Positions 15,684 to 25,097 of a stretch of 48,121 nucleotides of DNA are shown one piece after another (within the stretch, counting starts at the first letter, position 1; the number at the start of each line of letters is the position of its first letter). The position numbers and the translations under genes were made by a program. The stretch comes from Bryobacter aggregatus MPL3 (lineage in GTDB: Bacteria > Acidobacteriota > Terriglobia > Bryobacterales > Bryobacteraceae): positions 1-48,121 of the forward strand of contig NZ_JNIF01000002.1 in assembly GCF_000702445.1 (NCBI RefSeq), read 5' to 3'. The notes under the pieces are model-generated. The model had not been told where the DNA came from and ran no database searches. It worked only from the letters and a program-made list of their open reading frames with translations.

Positions 15684-18600
15684 TTATTCCGATGTCGATG
15701 CGTCGCTGAACAACAGTTGAGGCTTATTGCTTAACAGAATTTCATCAGAAGCTGATAGATATTCGATCTTGAGCCAGTGGTCGCCCTGACGGCGGTCGAG
15801 ATCAACTTGGCAAGGCGAATCCGCACAGGTATAAACAATGGTGCGGCCAGACGGCTCGGTGACTGTGAGACGGGCTTTGGCGGCGCCATTGATCCCGGCT
15901 TTATCAAAATTGATGGAAGCTTGTTCGACTTGGACAGGGCGGACCCCGCCAATCCGGACAGCTGGCCACTGGTGAGCCATCCCGATGCCAAACTGGAAGC
16001 CATACCATTTGCCATAACTGAGACTCATGTCGGCGGCAAAATCATTGCTAATGCCGCTTTCAGCGAGAGCGAAGCCCTGTTGCGTAAATTGATCTCTACC
16101 CCAGAGATTCGCATAGAACTGGTCTCCCAATTCAAGAAAGTGTTGCGAGGGATTGGCTTCATAGGCGATGCGGACTGCGGACTGCGCTTCTGCCAGTAGG
16201 GCTCTGGCTGTTGCTTTTGCCCAGGAGGCTGTCCCGTTACTGCAAAAAACATTGCGGTATTCAAAACTAGGCTGACTGGCCTTGAGTACGGGCTCGCAAT
16301 TTGCGAAGCCTCGACCATAAAACAAGCCCCCGGTATCAGGATCAAATCCATCGGTCAGAACCCATGACGAGATTTTATTCGCCAGATCGGAGTAGTTGGC
16401 AGCGAGTGTGCCGTCAGCGCCAAGGCTGGCGTACTTCATCTGGAGCGCCTTGATACCTGCCATGAACGGCTGCATCCCGATCCCAGGTAGTCCGCCACGA
16501 GTCATATAAGCATTGCCAGTTGGGCCTGGCCAAGGCCGGATTAAGGTGAGAGATGTAGGGGAATTATAGGTGCAAGTCATGGAGTAAACAGAAGAGTCAA
16601 ACGACACCTTTGGTGTGCTCGCCATCGCCATCGAGTCCAGATCATTTTCTACCTGCCAAGTCACCGATCCGGTGTCGCCCAGCCAAAGAGCACTCAATGT
16701 GGTGCTCGACCCGAGGCCTGAAAACTGGAGTGACGGAGTGTAGGGTTGACCACCCCGAGTCCCTGCTAAAACGATCTTGAGCCCATTGACTAGAGTTCCG
16801 GAGGTGATCGTCAGAATTCCGCTTCCTTGTACTACGTTTCCGGTGCCACCTGCTACACGTGGACACAGGTTGGGCCTAAATCCACTGCCGGTGACTTCCG
16901 TACTTCCATTTTTCACTCCCATGGTTGGATACTCATTGCCGTAAAAGTAAAATGGGCTCGAGAAGGAGTTATCGGGTCCTTTACAGCTAAGGTCCCGAGC
17001 ATAGGATTTCGCGAGTTTTGCCTTCCAATAGGACCGCTGATTTGGGGTATCGGGATTGCCTGTATCCACTGGATCGAACATGGCGGCGAAGGCGAGCCAC
17101 ATCATCTCGTAGGCACTCTCACGGGGATCATCAAAGCAACTATTACGTTCCGCAGTCACGACGCCTCTTTCGGCAAGCTTTCGCAGCGCGTACCAACTCT
17201 GCACACGGCCATCGAGAACAGCACCAGCAACCACGCCTGCCGCGCTCATATTGCGAGGGGCAGGAAACACCCACCCATCATTGATATCGGGCTGGCTCAG
17301 CCAGTAGTCTCCCACGGCGCGTGCGGCATCGAGGGCTGGTTTCAGGCCACTTCTAAAATACTGGGCATAATTTGCGAGAACTTCATCGTAAAAATTGATG
17401 CCACCCCCGCCATTGTTGGTGACCCAGCGATGGTCGATGTAGGAGTATGTTTTGTCCTTCTGCACCCCGCGGATGGCCTCATACCCGCCCTCCCAATAGA
17501 GACGGGTGTCGCTCAGGCATGCGGTTACGTTCATGGTGCCATAGCCCTCCGTGCCATCGGTACGAGTCCAGGCTGGGGAAAAACCTCGGCTGTCGTTCCG
17601 GATGATCTGATAGGACAGCCCAGTGGCGGCATCGGCATCGGCCGGCCAGGGGCGAGTCATCTTAATTGTTGTTGGGGTGTTGCCGACTTCAATGGCTGCA
17701 AAAAATACAAATGGCACGCCCCCATGAGTACCTTCGATACGGATGGAATTGAGTTCCAGACTCAACGGCCAGTTCGTTCCGATGCCCACAAGATTGGTGC
17801 TATTGGGTTCTACAGTGACCGTACCTGCGGATGCAAGGATCTCACCATCAAGCCCAACACCACCAGGACAGAAATCCCGTAAGAACTTGGTTCCGGCGCC
17901 ATAGACCTTATTTTGGTAGATCTCTCGTCCAGCCGGCCAACTGAGCGGAGCGCCCGAACCGTTTCTTCCAGTGTTGCCATAACCGCGACCGTCATAGCAG
18001 GGAATCAGATTCAGGCCCGAAGCGGAGCAGATCAGGACGAACTCTCCACCATTGCCATGCGTTGCAATCGCGATGATTGTTGGGAACTCGGTCAGATCCA
18101 GTTTGGCGACACTCACCACAGGGATGGATGTCGATGAGGCGGTGACGGGCGCGCTCAAATTCGTTGCGACCGAAGTATAGTCGCCGGTTGCGTTGTAGCT
18201 GATGGTGCCATCCAAAGGCTTTGTCCATTCGGGGGGGGAACTAAACTTGGTTACGTAATCCTTCGCCCGGATCTGGACTCCTCGCATTGCTGCATCGTCC
18301 GCATACGCCCAGGGATTTTTCCCGAAGGCGATCATGGGCCCAAAGATCTTGTCGGCGTCAGGATTGGCATGGATCACCACTCCGTTGTTGTCTGTGGCAA
18401 CAGCGCCCAGATCGACAGTCTTGCTTCCCCGCACTCCTAACGCGTCAATGACAGTGAGTCTTAGCTTGTAACTCCCGAAAACAGCTCCTCGAATCGTCGG
18501 GGTTGGGCTGGTTTCATCATCCCAGATTAGTTGCGATGGGCCTTCCATCTGACGCCAGCGGTAGGAGACGACAGAGCCATTATCAGCCTGCGAATAGCTG

Positions 18601-19364
18601 CTCAAGCCATTGAGCTTGGCAGGATGGCCAGCGCGGATACTCACGAGATCAGACCAGAATCGAGTGTCGTTATTTTTGATGGTGACAGAGGGGATCGTCT
18701 GAATCGGAGTGGTGATGTAGCTGAGTGTTCCACCCGCGAGGTTCTGCGCGGGGAAAGCACCGGCGGAATCCGTTAGATTGCCATCAAACTTCCATTCGAG
18801 GATGCGGTTACTGTCGTCTCGAGTGATCGGAGGACGGGAGTTCAGTGGGAGCAATGTACTACAAATTCGGAAAAAACCGATGTAGCGGTCTTTGGCGAGC
18901 AGGCCCTCGTTTCCGACCCATACGGTATTATAAATTAGGGCGGTCTCCCCTTTATATGTGACAGCCTTGTTCCCGATCCGGTTCCCGTTCATATCCCAAG
19001 CTTCACAGTAGATTTTCTTGGCGCCGGAGTCCTTTTGCAGGCGGAGGTAAACTCGCTTTGCCGACAGGGTCTGCACATCAATGTCGCAATCCCCAGTTGC
19101 CCCAGTCAAATTGGACACCTCAGGACGCAAGATCATACGCGACCCTGCCGTGGTGAGCCCAATATCAGCGCCGTAGGCATTGGCCTGAGCCAGCTTGCCT
19201 CCAAAATCGTCCCAATCATGGAAGTACATTTCGATGCGCCAAGAGGTGCCGTTTGGTGCAATGGGGACGTTCGTGTTTCCGACTATGCGGCCATTCAGAT
19301 TCAACGATTGCCCGGCAACGGCGAACTGCGCCAGCAACATCAACAAAGTCATGATCCGGATCAT
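15684..19364 (-). CDS. Large secreted multidomain protein, candidate polysaccharide-active
   Basis: A 1226-aa exported protein of unknown activity. Residues 1-18 are a signal peptide (MIRIMTLLMLLAQFAVAG). Residues about 20-220 resemble a concanavalin/LamG-like jelly roll. About 230-330 look like a PKD/immunoglobulin-type domain (AKLNGLSSYSQADNGSVVSYRW). The long middle part includes a helical stretch with PALDAARAVGDYWLSQPD and SYARDLSCKG that recalls an alpha/alpha-barrel glycosidase. The C-terminus is a beta domain (ARLTVTEPSGRTIVYTC). Start: GGAG eight bases before the ATG at 19364 is better than an upstream TTG at 19385. Its place inside the locus suggests a hydrolase, lyase or binding protein for the polymer; no catalytic residues could be assigned. 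Confidence 0.75.
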   Translation of the reverse strand: MIRIMTLLMLLAQFAVAGQSLNLNGRIVGNTNVPIAPNGTSWRIEMYFHDWDDFGGKLAQANAYGADIGLTTAGSRMILRPEVSNLTGATGDCDIDVQTLSAKRVYLRLQKDSGAKKIYCEAWDMNGNRIGNKAVTYKGETALIYNTVWVGNEGLLAKDRYIGFFRICSTLLPLNSRPPITRDDSNRILEWKFDGNLTDSAGAFPAQNLAGGTLSYITTPIQTIPSVTIKNNDTRFWSDLVSIRAGHPAKLNGLSSYSQADNGSVVSYRWRQMEGPSQLIWDDETSPTPTIRGAVFGSYKLRLTVIDALGVRGSKTVDLGAVATDNNGVVIHANPDADKIFGPMIAFGKNPWAYADDAAMRGVQIRAKDYVTKFSSPPEWTKPLDGTISYNATGDYTSVATNLSAPVTASSTSIPVVSVAKLDLTEFPTIIAIATHGNGGEFVLICSASGLNLIPCYDGRGYGNTGRNGSGAPLSWPAGREIYQNKVYGAGTKFLRDFCPGGVGLDGEILASAGTVTVEPNSTNLVGIGTNWPLSLELNSIRIEGTHGGVPFVFFAAIEVGNTPTTIKMTRPWPADADAATGLSYQIIRNDSRGFSPAWTRTDGTEGYGTMNVTACLSDTRLYWEGGYEAIRGVQKDKTYSYIDHRWVTNNGGGGINFYDEVLANYAQYFRSGLKPALDAARAVGDYWLSQPDINDGWVFPAPRNMSAAGVVAGAVLDGRVQSWYALRKLAERGVVTAERNSCFDDPRESAYEMMWLAFAAMFDPVDTGNPDTPNQRSYWKAKLAKSYARDLSCKGPDNSFSSPFYFYGNEYPTMGVKNGSTEVTGSGFRPNLCPRVAGGTGNVVQGSGILTITSGTLVNGLKIVLAGTRGGQPYTPSLQFSGLGSSTTLSALWLGDTGSVTWQVENDLDSMAMASTPKVSFDSSVYSMTCTYNSPTSLTLIRPWPGPTGNAYMTRGGLPGIGMQPFMAGIKALQMKYASLGADGTLAANYSDLANKISSWVLTDGFDPDTGGLFYGRGFANCEPVLKASQPSFEYRNVFCSNGTASWAKATARALLAEAQSAVRIAYEANPSQHFLELGDQFYANLWGRDQFTQQGFALAESGISNDFAADMSLSYGKWYGFQFGIGMAHQWPAVRIGGVRPVQVEQASINFDKAGINGAAKARLTVTEPSGRTIVYTCADSPCQVDLDRRQGDHWLKIEYLSASDEILLSNKPQLLFSDASTSE

Positions 19365-19424
19365 GTAGATATCTCCAAAATTCAATTCCGCTGCGGAGTT
19401 CCCGCAAATTGACGCTCAGCCGGG

Positions 19425-20498
19425 CTAGTAGAGCGTTTGCCAACCATAGGTATCACTACTGTCTTTGGCGCACACCGCAACGGTGTCCTTTTCTCCCGTT
19501 CCAGCAAACTGATGCCAGATCTTGCCGCGGTAGGTCACGCTGCAGGCCGGCCGGGCACCTGATCCCGCAAGGACATTGGGGGCAGGCGCCAGGAGCCGAA
19601 ATACGGTGCCGTCATACCAGACCTGCTGCAGCCGTCCGGCGAGCAGAGTCCCAGGAAGCGGATTCGTGGAACCATCGTTCAACTTGATACTCTTCGCACC
19701 CAAACCATCAATTTCCAGCGTGGTTGCTCCCCCACTTCCATCGACATCGGGCCGCAAGTTCACTACCATTCCCGTTGCATAGGCGGTCAAAACTGGACTC
19801 ATCTCACAGGTATAGCTCACTGCGGATCCGCTTGTGGGGATACAGGCCAGATCGGCGCCTGTCTGGAGGGCGGTCCTGGAAACAATTTTGCTGGTATCGA
19901 TCAAATATTGCACGGTGAGTTTTGTTGCCGTGTTCGTCAGAGCACTTGTCAGGCCAAATCCCGGCAGAAAGTTCACCACTCCTTTGTTCCCCACCGGTGT
20001 TCCGTTGCTCTCGAAGCTAATCGTTCCGGGAGCCCCGTTCAAAGTCTGTGCCTTCCAGCTTGAACCATCCCATTGTAGAATCTGTCCGTTCAGTGGAGCA
20101 GTGGCAGACACTGGGTAGGATTGCAACTGCTGGACCTTCAAAGAGCTGGGAGGACCCGTGACATCTCCATTCAGGCTTTGCCACTTCATCGCGCCAGAAT
20201 TGAGGGTGAGAAATGAGCCTTCCGCGGCTCCCACCGTCGAAAGAATTCCTTGCTGGGTCCAGCTATTGTCCTGCGAACAGACATATACGTTCATTCCGCT
20301 GCTGGCACTCGTCAAAAAAAATACTTCACCCATGCCACAAGTTCCCGGAAGTCCAGAACCGCTTTTGAAAGGATATGTATTGCTGGCAGAGCGGAAATCG
20401 ACATTCTTCCCCTGGCCACGCAAGTCTACCTTTGTCTGCGAAAAGGAAGGTACTGCGAAAACGATCAAAAACCCAGCTAAATATAATCTTATTTTCAC
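19425..20498 (-). CDS. Secreted tail-fibre-like repeat protein
   Basis: A 357-aa exported protein starting at GTG with a strong AGAGGTGAT ribosome site. Residues 1-20 are a signal peptide. Residues 70-150 contain LNGDVTGPPSSLKVQQLQ and APLNGQILQWDGSSWKAQ, patterns common in phage tail-fibre and collar-type surface repeats. The C-terminal part has a short Cys-containing domain (ARPACSVTYRGKIWHQFAG). The function is unknown; surface attachment or glycan binding is possible. It lies upstream of the 1226-aa gene on the same strand with a 60-bp gap, so the two are probably co-expressed from a promoter carrying a long palindrome. Confidence 0.7.
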   Translation of the reverse strand: MKIRLYLAGFLIVFAVPSFSQTKVDLRGQGKNVDFRSASNTYPFKSGSGLPGTCGMGEVFFLTSASSGMNVYVCSQDNSWTQQGILSTVGAAEGSFLTLNSGAMKWQSLNGDVTGPPSSLKVQQLQSYPVSATAPLNGQILQWDGSSWKAQTLNGAPGTISFESNGTPVGNKGVVNFLPGFGLTSALTNTATKLTVQYLIDTSKIVSRTALQTGADLACIPTSGSAVSYTCEMSPVLTAYATGMVVNLRPDVDGSGGATTLEIDGLGAKSIKLNDGSTNPLPGTLLAGRLQQVWYDGTVFRLLAPAPNVLAGSGARPACSVTYRGKIWHQFAGTGEKDTVAVCAKDSSDTYGWQTLY

Positions 20499-20516
20499 TT
20501 AAATCACCTCTGTTTA

Positions 20517-20541
20517 ATTGTATATATTCGATATATACAAT
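20517..20541. promoter_or_regulatory. Perfect AT-rich palindrome upstream of the secreted-protein pair
   Basis: Arms ATTGTATATAT and its exact complement are separated by TCG. It lies 19 bp upstream of the GTG start of the 357-aa gene and just after its ribosome site on the other side. A dimeric repressor or activator site overlapping the promoter is the simplest reading. No T-run supports a terminator. Confidence 0.6.
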
Positions 20542-20622
20542 CGAGCGTTTTCCGTGATTTATTTCGCTCTTGATCGAAATTGAAATGAGCTTGCCTGGCA
20601 TGCCAAGATTGAGCAGATCCCT

Positions 20623-21201
20623 TTGCGCACTCTTCTCAAACAGTCTGTTCTTGCAGTGTCGTTGGCGCTTGTTTTCCCCTTTGCTTTGCTTTCGGCCTTT
20701 GGACGCCTGGAAGGCATCTACATTCTGTTTGCGCAGATCTTTGCCCAAATGCCTGGTTTGCCTGGGGATTATCTGCGGATTGCCTATTACCACCTCACTC
20801 TGACAGAGGCCTCCTTGTCCGCCCGCATTCAATTCGGTTCGTTTTTTGCGCATCCGCAGGCTCGGATGCAAGCGCATGTTTATGTGGGCTCCTACTGCAT
20901 CCTCGGACACACTGATATTGGAGAACGGACACACATTGCTTCGGGCGTGCAGATCCCGAGTGGGCGACGCCAGCACTCTCGAGGTGAGGATGGACACATT
21001 CAGGGCTCTGAGCAAGGTAGTTTTTCGATGGTCACAATCGGCAAGGATTGCTGGATCGGCGCCGGAGCGATTGTGATGGCCGATGTCGGTGCTGCTTCGA
21101 CTATTGGAGCGGGTTCTGTCGTAACGAAGCCAATTCCAGCCGGGTGTGTCGCGGTGGGGTCTCCGGCGCGGGTTCTCGACCCGGCCTCTTCGAAAACCTG
21201 A
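20623..21201 (+). CDS. Hexapeptide-repeat (left-handed beta helix) acyltransferase
   Basis: A 192-aa acyltransferase of the WcaF/LbH class, predicted to acetylate or otherwise acylate a sugar of the polymer. It has an N-terminal hydrophobic segment (residues 8-30), then hexapeptide coils (ARIQFGSFFAHPQARMQAHVYVGSYCILGHTDIG, read as short V/I-G repeats) and the typical end VTIGKDCWIGAGAIVMADV and PIPAGCVAVGSPARVL. The start is TTG; the frame is open 40 bases further upstream without ATG or GTG, so the true start is uncertain. It lies 20 bp before the ATP-grasp gene. Confidence 0.82.
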   Translation: MRTLLKQSVLAVSLALVFPFALLSAFGRLEGIYILFAQIFAQMPGLPGDYLRIAYYHLTLTEASLSARIQFGSFFAHPQARMQAHVYVGSYCILGHTDIGERTHIASGVQIPSGRRQHSRGEDGHIQGSEQGSFSMVTIGKDCWIGAGAIVMADVGAASTIGAGSVVTKPIPAGCVAVGSPARVLDPASSKT

Positions 21202-21221
21202 TTCGGGTTTGAACGGCTAAG

Positions 21222-22490
21222 ATGGAAGGCACAGGAGTTCTGCCGATCCACCCTCAAACCGCTCAATCCGGCTGGCCTCCCGTACTGGTTGCCGGGGGAT
21301 TTTTTACCGGCGTCGTGCTGATGCGCGAGTTGTCCCGGCACGGTCTCGCCGTCTATTGCATTGATCCGAACCCGACGCAGCCCTGCTTTCGCACCCGCTA
21401 TGGCCAGAGCTTCGTTTGCCCGAATCCGGACCAGCAGCCTCAGGACTGGGTGGATTTCATGCTCGGACTGGAAAGCCGCATCGGTAAAGGTCCGCTGGTG
21501 GTCATCGCCAGTTCCGACATGTTTGTGACGGCGCTGGCCGATCACGCCGCTGCGCTCAGCGATCGCTTTCTCTTCGGGAAAACTTCGATCGGCATGCAGG
21601 GCTTGCTGGCGACCAAGAAGCGTCAGTACGATATTGCTGCTGAGCATGGATTGCCCACGCCGCTCACTCGATTTGTCACCAACGAAGCCGAAGTGGAAGC
21701 CTTTGGGAAGCAGGCTGTTTTTCCGGCGCTGTTGAAGCCGCTGCACTTTCGCGAATGGCGCACCCTTGACCCCGAGCATCCGCTCTTTGAACAGAAGCTG
21801 ATCACCAGCAACAGCCCGGCCGAACTGCTGGCCAGCTATCGACTGGCGGCCAGGATCAACCCGGAATGCGTTGTCCAGGAAATCATCGAAGGTCCGGATA
21901 CGGCAAAGCTCTGCTATCTGTCCTGCTACAGCCAGAAGAGCGAGCGTCTGGGCTGGGGGGTGGTGCGGCAGATGCGAACGGACCCGATTGGCTTTGGTTC
22001 GGCGAGCATTGTCGAACCGGTACATGACCCCGAAACCGCGGAGGTCTGCGACCGCTTTCTGCGCAGCATCGGCTATACCGGCATCTGCGAGATTGAACTG
22101 AAGCGCGACACCCGAGACGGCGTCGTGAAGCTGATCGAAGCGAATCCACGCTACAGCCTCACCTCGGACGCGGCGCCCTACATGGGCGTCGAGATTGGCT
22201 GGCTGCATTATCTCGATCTGATCGGCCAGCCGGTGAGGCCGGTGGAACCGCAGCGGAACGATTTCCGCCACATTGCGCTGTTTCGCGACTTCGCCTGTGT
22301 TCCCAGCTACTTCCGCGCCGGCTTGCTCGATTGGAAGGGTCTCTTCCACAGCTATCGACAGCCACGCTATTTCTTTGATTTCGATCGCGAAGACCCGAAG
22401 CTGAGCTATGCGCACGGCATCCGGCTCTTACGGATTCTGGCCGGGGCGATGGTGCGGCAGGTGTTGCCGAAGAAGAAGCGGCGGAGCTAG
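21222..22490 (+). CDS. ATP-grasp family ligase
   Basis: A 422-aa enzyme of the carbamoyl-phosphate-synthase-like ATP-grasp fold, which joins a carboxylate to an amine or thiol via an acylphosphate. The N-terminal Rossmann-like part reads PPVLVAGGFFTGVVLMREL. The ATP-binding core contains FPALLKPLHF near residue 168 and the metal/ATP site GICEIELKRD followed by VKLIEANPRYS near 285-310. Such genes are often found in polysaccharide loci, where they could attach an amino acid to a uronic acid. The substrate is unknown. It lies between the acyltransferase and the small VOC gene, with short gaps on both sides. Confidence 0.85.
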   Translation: MEGTGVLPIHPQTAQSGWPPVLVAGGFFTGVVLMRELSRHGLAVYCIDPNPTQPCFRTRYGQSFVCPNPDQQPQDWVDFMLGLESRIGKGPLVVIASSDMFVTALADHAAALSDRFLFGKTSIGMQGLLATKKRQYDIAAEHGLPTPLTRFVTNEAEVEAFGKQAVFPALLKPLHFREWRTLDPEHPLFEQKLITSNSPAELLASYRLAARINPECVVQEIIEGPDTAKLCYLSCYSQKSERLGWGVVRQMRTDPIGFGSASIVEPVHDPETAEVCDRFLRSIGYTGICEIELKRDTRDGVVKLIEANPRYSLTSDAAPYMGVEIGWLHYLDLIGQPVRPVEPQRNDFRHIALFRDFACVPSYFRAGLLDWKGLFHSYRQPRYFFDFDREDPKLSYAHGIRLLRILAGAMVRQVLPKKKRRS

Positions 22491-22494
22491 CGGC

Positions 22495-22854
22495 ATGGCT
22501 TCCATTACTGGCTTTGGCGGCGCGTTTCTCCGGGCGAAGGATCCGGACGCTTTGTATCAATGGTACGAGCGACATCTCGGTCTGATCCGATCAGAAGGCG
22601 GTTTCGCGTTTCCCGCCCCGACACAACACCCTCAGATTGTCTTTGCCTTCTTCAGGGAGGAAGAAGAATACTTTCCTCCGGCACAGAAAGCGATGATCAA
22701 CCTCCAGGTGGATGATCTCGATGGAGTGCTGGACCGCTTGATAGCGGCAGGCGTCACGGTGGACCCCAAACGCGACCGCTATGACTTTGGGATTTTCGGT
22801 TGGGTGATCGACCCGGAAGGGAATCGCATTGAGCTCTGGCAGCCTATGGGCTAG
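22495..22854 (+). CDS. VOC (glyoxalase-fold) protein
   Basis: A 119-aa vicinal-oxygen-chelate domain protein. It has two beta-alpha-beta-beta halves, starting GFGGAFLRAKDPDALYQWYERHLGL and ending FGWVIDPEGNRIELWQP with the usual final glutamate. The ATG at 22495 has GGAG eight bases upstream, overlapping the end of the ATP-grasp gene; an open frame runs further upstream inside that gene but is not supported. Its last four bases overlap the convergent deacetylase gene. It could be a dioxygenase, isomerase or resistance-type protein; no specific function is claimed. Confidence 0.82.
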   Translation: MASITGFGGAFLRAKDPDALYQWYERHLGLIRSEGGFAFPAPTQHPQIVFAFFREEEEYFPPAQKAMINLQVDDLDGVLDRLIAAGVTVDPKRDRYDFGIFGWVIDPEGNRIELWQPMG

Positions 22855-23873
22855 AAGCCTCGTCCGCTCAACAGATTGCGAGCTCCGCTGGCCAGAAAGT
22901 GGAACTGCGACTGCGGCCAGTGGCCTTGCACGATGATGCGGCTGAGGGCGTAGGGCCGCGCCGTCTTGGGCTTCTGGAACGCTTCGTCGACAGCAAAGGC
23001 GGTGCGATAGCCGCAGGACTTCGCCATCTCGACCACCTGGGGTGAATAGTCGGCCGCGCCGCCGTTCGGATAGGCGAGGCTCGTCACCGGACGCCCCAAT
23101 TCGGCTTCGAGTTTGTCCTTGCTGTTCTGCAGTTCCTGCCGCAATTCGTCCTCGTCCAGGCGCGACAGAATCGGGTGCTCGCAGGTATGCGAGCCGATCT
23201 CGAAACCCAGTGCGGCCAGTTGCCGCGCTTCGTCCCAACTGAGGAAGTCGTGGAGTTCGTGGTCGATCTGGCTGGGGTCAAAGTGCGTTGCGGCGCGGAA
23301 GCGTTCGAGTGCAGCCAGGCGTTCCGCATTCGGGAGCTTCTTATAGATCTGCCGCAACTCAAAGGCGAGCGCGGCTCGACTGCGCGGCTCGGCCGGGATG
23401 CGCCGTTGCTGCTCGCCCACTGGGATGGCAAGACCGGGGGATTGCTCAAGGCGCACATCCATTTCGAGCGGCCAGAGGAGTCGATTGCCGCCGATGTAGT
23501 GGGTGCTCAGGAAGAAGATCGCAGGCGCCCCGTAGCGGCGCAGGATCGGCGCGGCGAGAGTCAGGTTGTTGCGATAGCCGTCATCGAAACTGATCAGCAC
23601 CGGAGGCTTTCCGCCGCTCGGGTTCTCAATCCAGTAGAGCGCCCCGGCCAGATCGACAAAGCGGTAATGGCGACCCAGCCACTCGAGATGTTGGGCAAAT
23701 TCGTCGCAAGAGACGGTGATCTCATAGCCTTCGCGGGCCGTTGGCCGGGCCTCGGAGACGACGCCGTGGTAGCAGGGGATCAGCAGGCGCGGCTCCCCGA
23801 GACGCGGCAGCAGCGAATGGATTCCAAAGGCTTCGAGGCCCCCAATCAGACCGCGTTTGAGGGCTGCCTTCAT
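22851..23873 (-). CDS. NodB-type polysaccharide deacetylase
   Basis: A 340-aa carbohydrate esterase-4 type enzyme, predicted to remove N-acetyl groups from the polymer or its lipid-linked unit. The metal-site motif 1 is LISFDDGY at residues 93-100. Motif 2 is GSHTCEHP near residues 225-232. SLAYPNGG near 260 corresponds to the later conserved motif. No clear signal peptide is seen. It is translated after the GT4 gene, with which it overlaps by four bases (ATGA), so the two form an operon. Exosortase-associated polysaccharide loci commonly contain such a deacetylase. Confidence 0.9.
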   Translation of the reverse strand: MKAALKRGLIGGLEAFGIHSLLPRLGEPRLLIPCYHGVVSEARPTAREGYEITVSCDEFAQHLEWLGRHYRFVDLAGALYWIENPSGGKPPVLISFDDGYRNNLTLAAPILRRYGAPAIFFLSTHYIGGNRLLWPLEMDVRLEQSPGLAIPVGEQQRRIPAEPRSRAALAFELRQIYKKLPNAERLAALERFRAATHFDPSQIDHELHDFLSWDEARQLAALGFEIGSHTCEHPILSRLDEDELRQELQNSKDKLEAELGRPVTSLAYPNGGAADYSPQVVEMAKSCGYRTAFAVDEAFQKPKTARPYALSRIIVQGHWPQSQFHFLASGARNLLSGRGF

Positions 23874-25045
23874 GTGCGCTCTGTCGTTGCGATGGCGAAG
23901 AGTTCTTCGTAGCGCTCGGCAATCTTCTCGCTTGAATAGTTGTCGACAATCCGCTGCCGGCCGGCGACTCCCATCGCGGCGCGCTGCTCCGGATTCTCGA
24001 TCAGTCGCAGCAGGGCCGCTGCAAGCTCGGGCGCATTGCGCACGCCGCCGCTCCAGCCGTGCACGCCGTCCTCGACCAGTTGCTCATTGGCTGGGATGCG
24101 GCTCACCAGCGAGGCAAGGCCCGTCGACATTGCTTCAATCAGGGAACACGGAAAGCCTTCAAGGCGCGAGACCAGCGTAAAGACATCGGCCAGCTGTAAG
24201 TATTCGAGAACGCGGTTCATCGGCTGCCGCCCGACAAATTGCACAAACGAAGCCAATTGCAGGCGCTCGCTTGCCGCTTCGAGAGTGGCTCGCTCCGGGC
24301 CATCGCCCACCAGAATCAGACGCGCCGCAGGCGCTTGAGCCTGGACCAGGGCAAAGGCTTCGAGCAGACTGCCGAGTTCTTTTTCAGGCGCCAGACGCCC
24401 GACATAGACCGCCACCGGGGCGTCTTCCGCAATGCCGGCGGCAGCACGCAGGCGCTTCCGCTCAGCGAGCGAAACAGGTGCGAATTCATCGACATCGACC
24501 GGGTTCGGCATCCAGAACAATTGCTGGCGATCGAAGCCAGCGTTGACCGCCTCTTGCGCGATGCCGTCGTTCAAGACCATCACCCGCTTGGCCCAGCGCT
24601 GCAGCCAACCGAGTTCGAGACGCCCGAGGAAACTCTTCTGCATGAACTCGACAATGCCGCTACCAGAGATCTTCATCACGATCGGCAGACCCAGCCAGCG
24701 GCAGATCGGCAGGCCGGGCACCAGGTGCAGGCCCTGCATCAGAAAGTAGACAACATCCACTTCTTTGCGCAGCCGCCATAACTCTCTGGCCACGCCCACG
24801 GCAAAGAGCCGATCGAGCTGGGGACTTTGCGCGCCGTGCCCGATGCTGCGTACAGGGGTTCCGTAGGGGTCCACCCAATCGGTGGCGGCTGGCATTTCCG
24901 GATGTCCGGCACATAAGACTAAGACCCTGTGCCCACGCTCCCGCAGCGCCCGGCAAACCCGCTGGGCTTCAATCTCAGAGCCGCCCAGAACTGGCGGATA
25001 GCTGAAGCAGATCAGCAGACAAGAGTACTTCTTCGCAGCCAGCAT
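23870..25045 (-). CDS. GT4-family glycosyltransferase
   Basis: A 391-aa GT-B transferase. The N-terminal strand and glycine loop (CFSYPPVLGGSEIEAQRV) and the C-terminal donor site (VSRLEGFPCSLIEAMSTG near residues 290-307, then RIPANEQLVEDG) are characteristic of GT4. PVAVYVGRLAPEKEL marks the start of the second domain. It overlaps the deacetylase by four bases and is divergent from asnB, with a shared 52-bp promoter gap that contains TCTCG/CGAGA arms and a GATAAT box. Confidence 0.88.
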   Translation of the reverse strand: MLAAKKYSCLLICFSYPPVLGGSEIEAQRVCRALRERGHRVLVLCAGHPEMPAATDWVDPYGTPVRSIGHGAQSPQLDRLFAVGVARELWRLRKEVDVVYFLMQGLHLVPGLPICRWLGLPIVMKISGSGIVEFMQKSFLGRLELGWLQRWAKRVMVLNDGIAQEAVNAGFDRQQLFWMPNPVDVDEFAPVSLAERKRLRAAAGIAEDAPVAVYVGRLAPEKELGSLLEAFALVQAQAPAARLILVGDGPERATLEAASERLQLASFVQFVGRQPMNRVLEYLQLADVFTLVSRLEGFPCSLIEAMSTGLASLVSRIPANEQLVEDGVHGWSGGVRNAPELAAALLRLIENPEQRAAMGVAGRQRIVDNYSSEKIAERYEELFAIATTERT

Positions 25046-25097
25046 TCTTATCTACTGTCTCAGATCCGATCTCGAGCGAAACGAGATAATAAATGTC

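Noticed and set aside
21000-22415. 471-aa minus-strand open frame opposite the ATP-grasp gene
   Set aside because: Composition shadow of the ATP-grasp and hexapeptide genes; no motifs.
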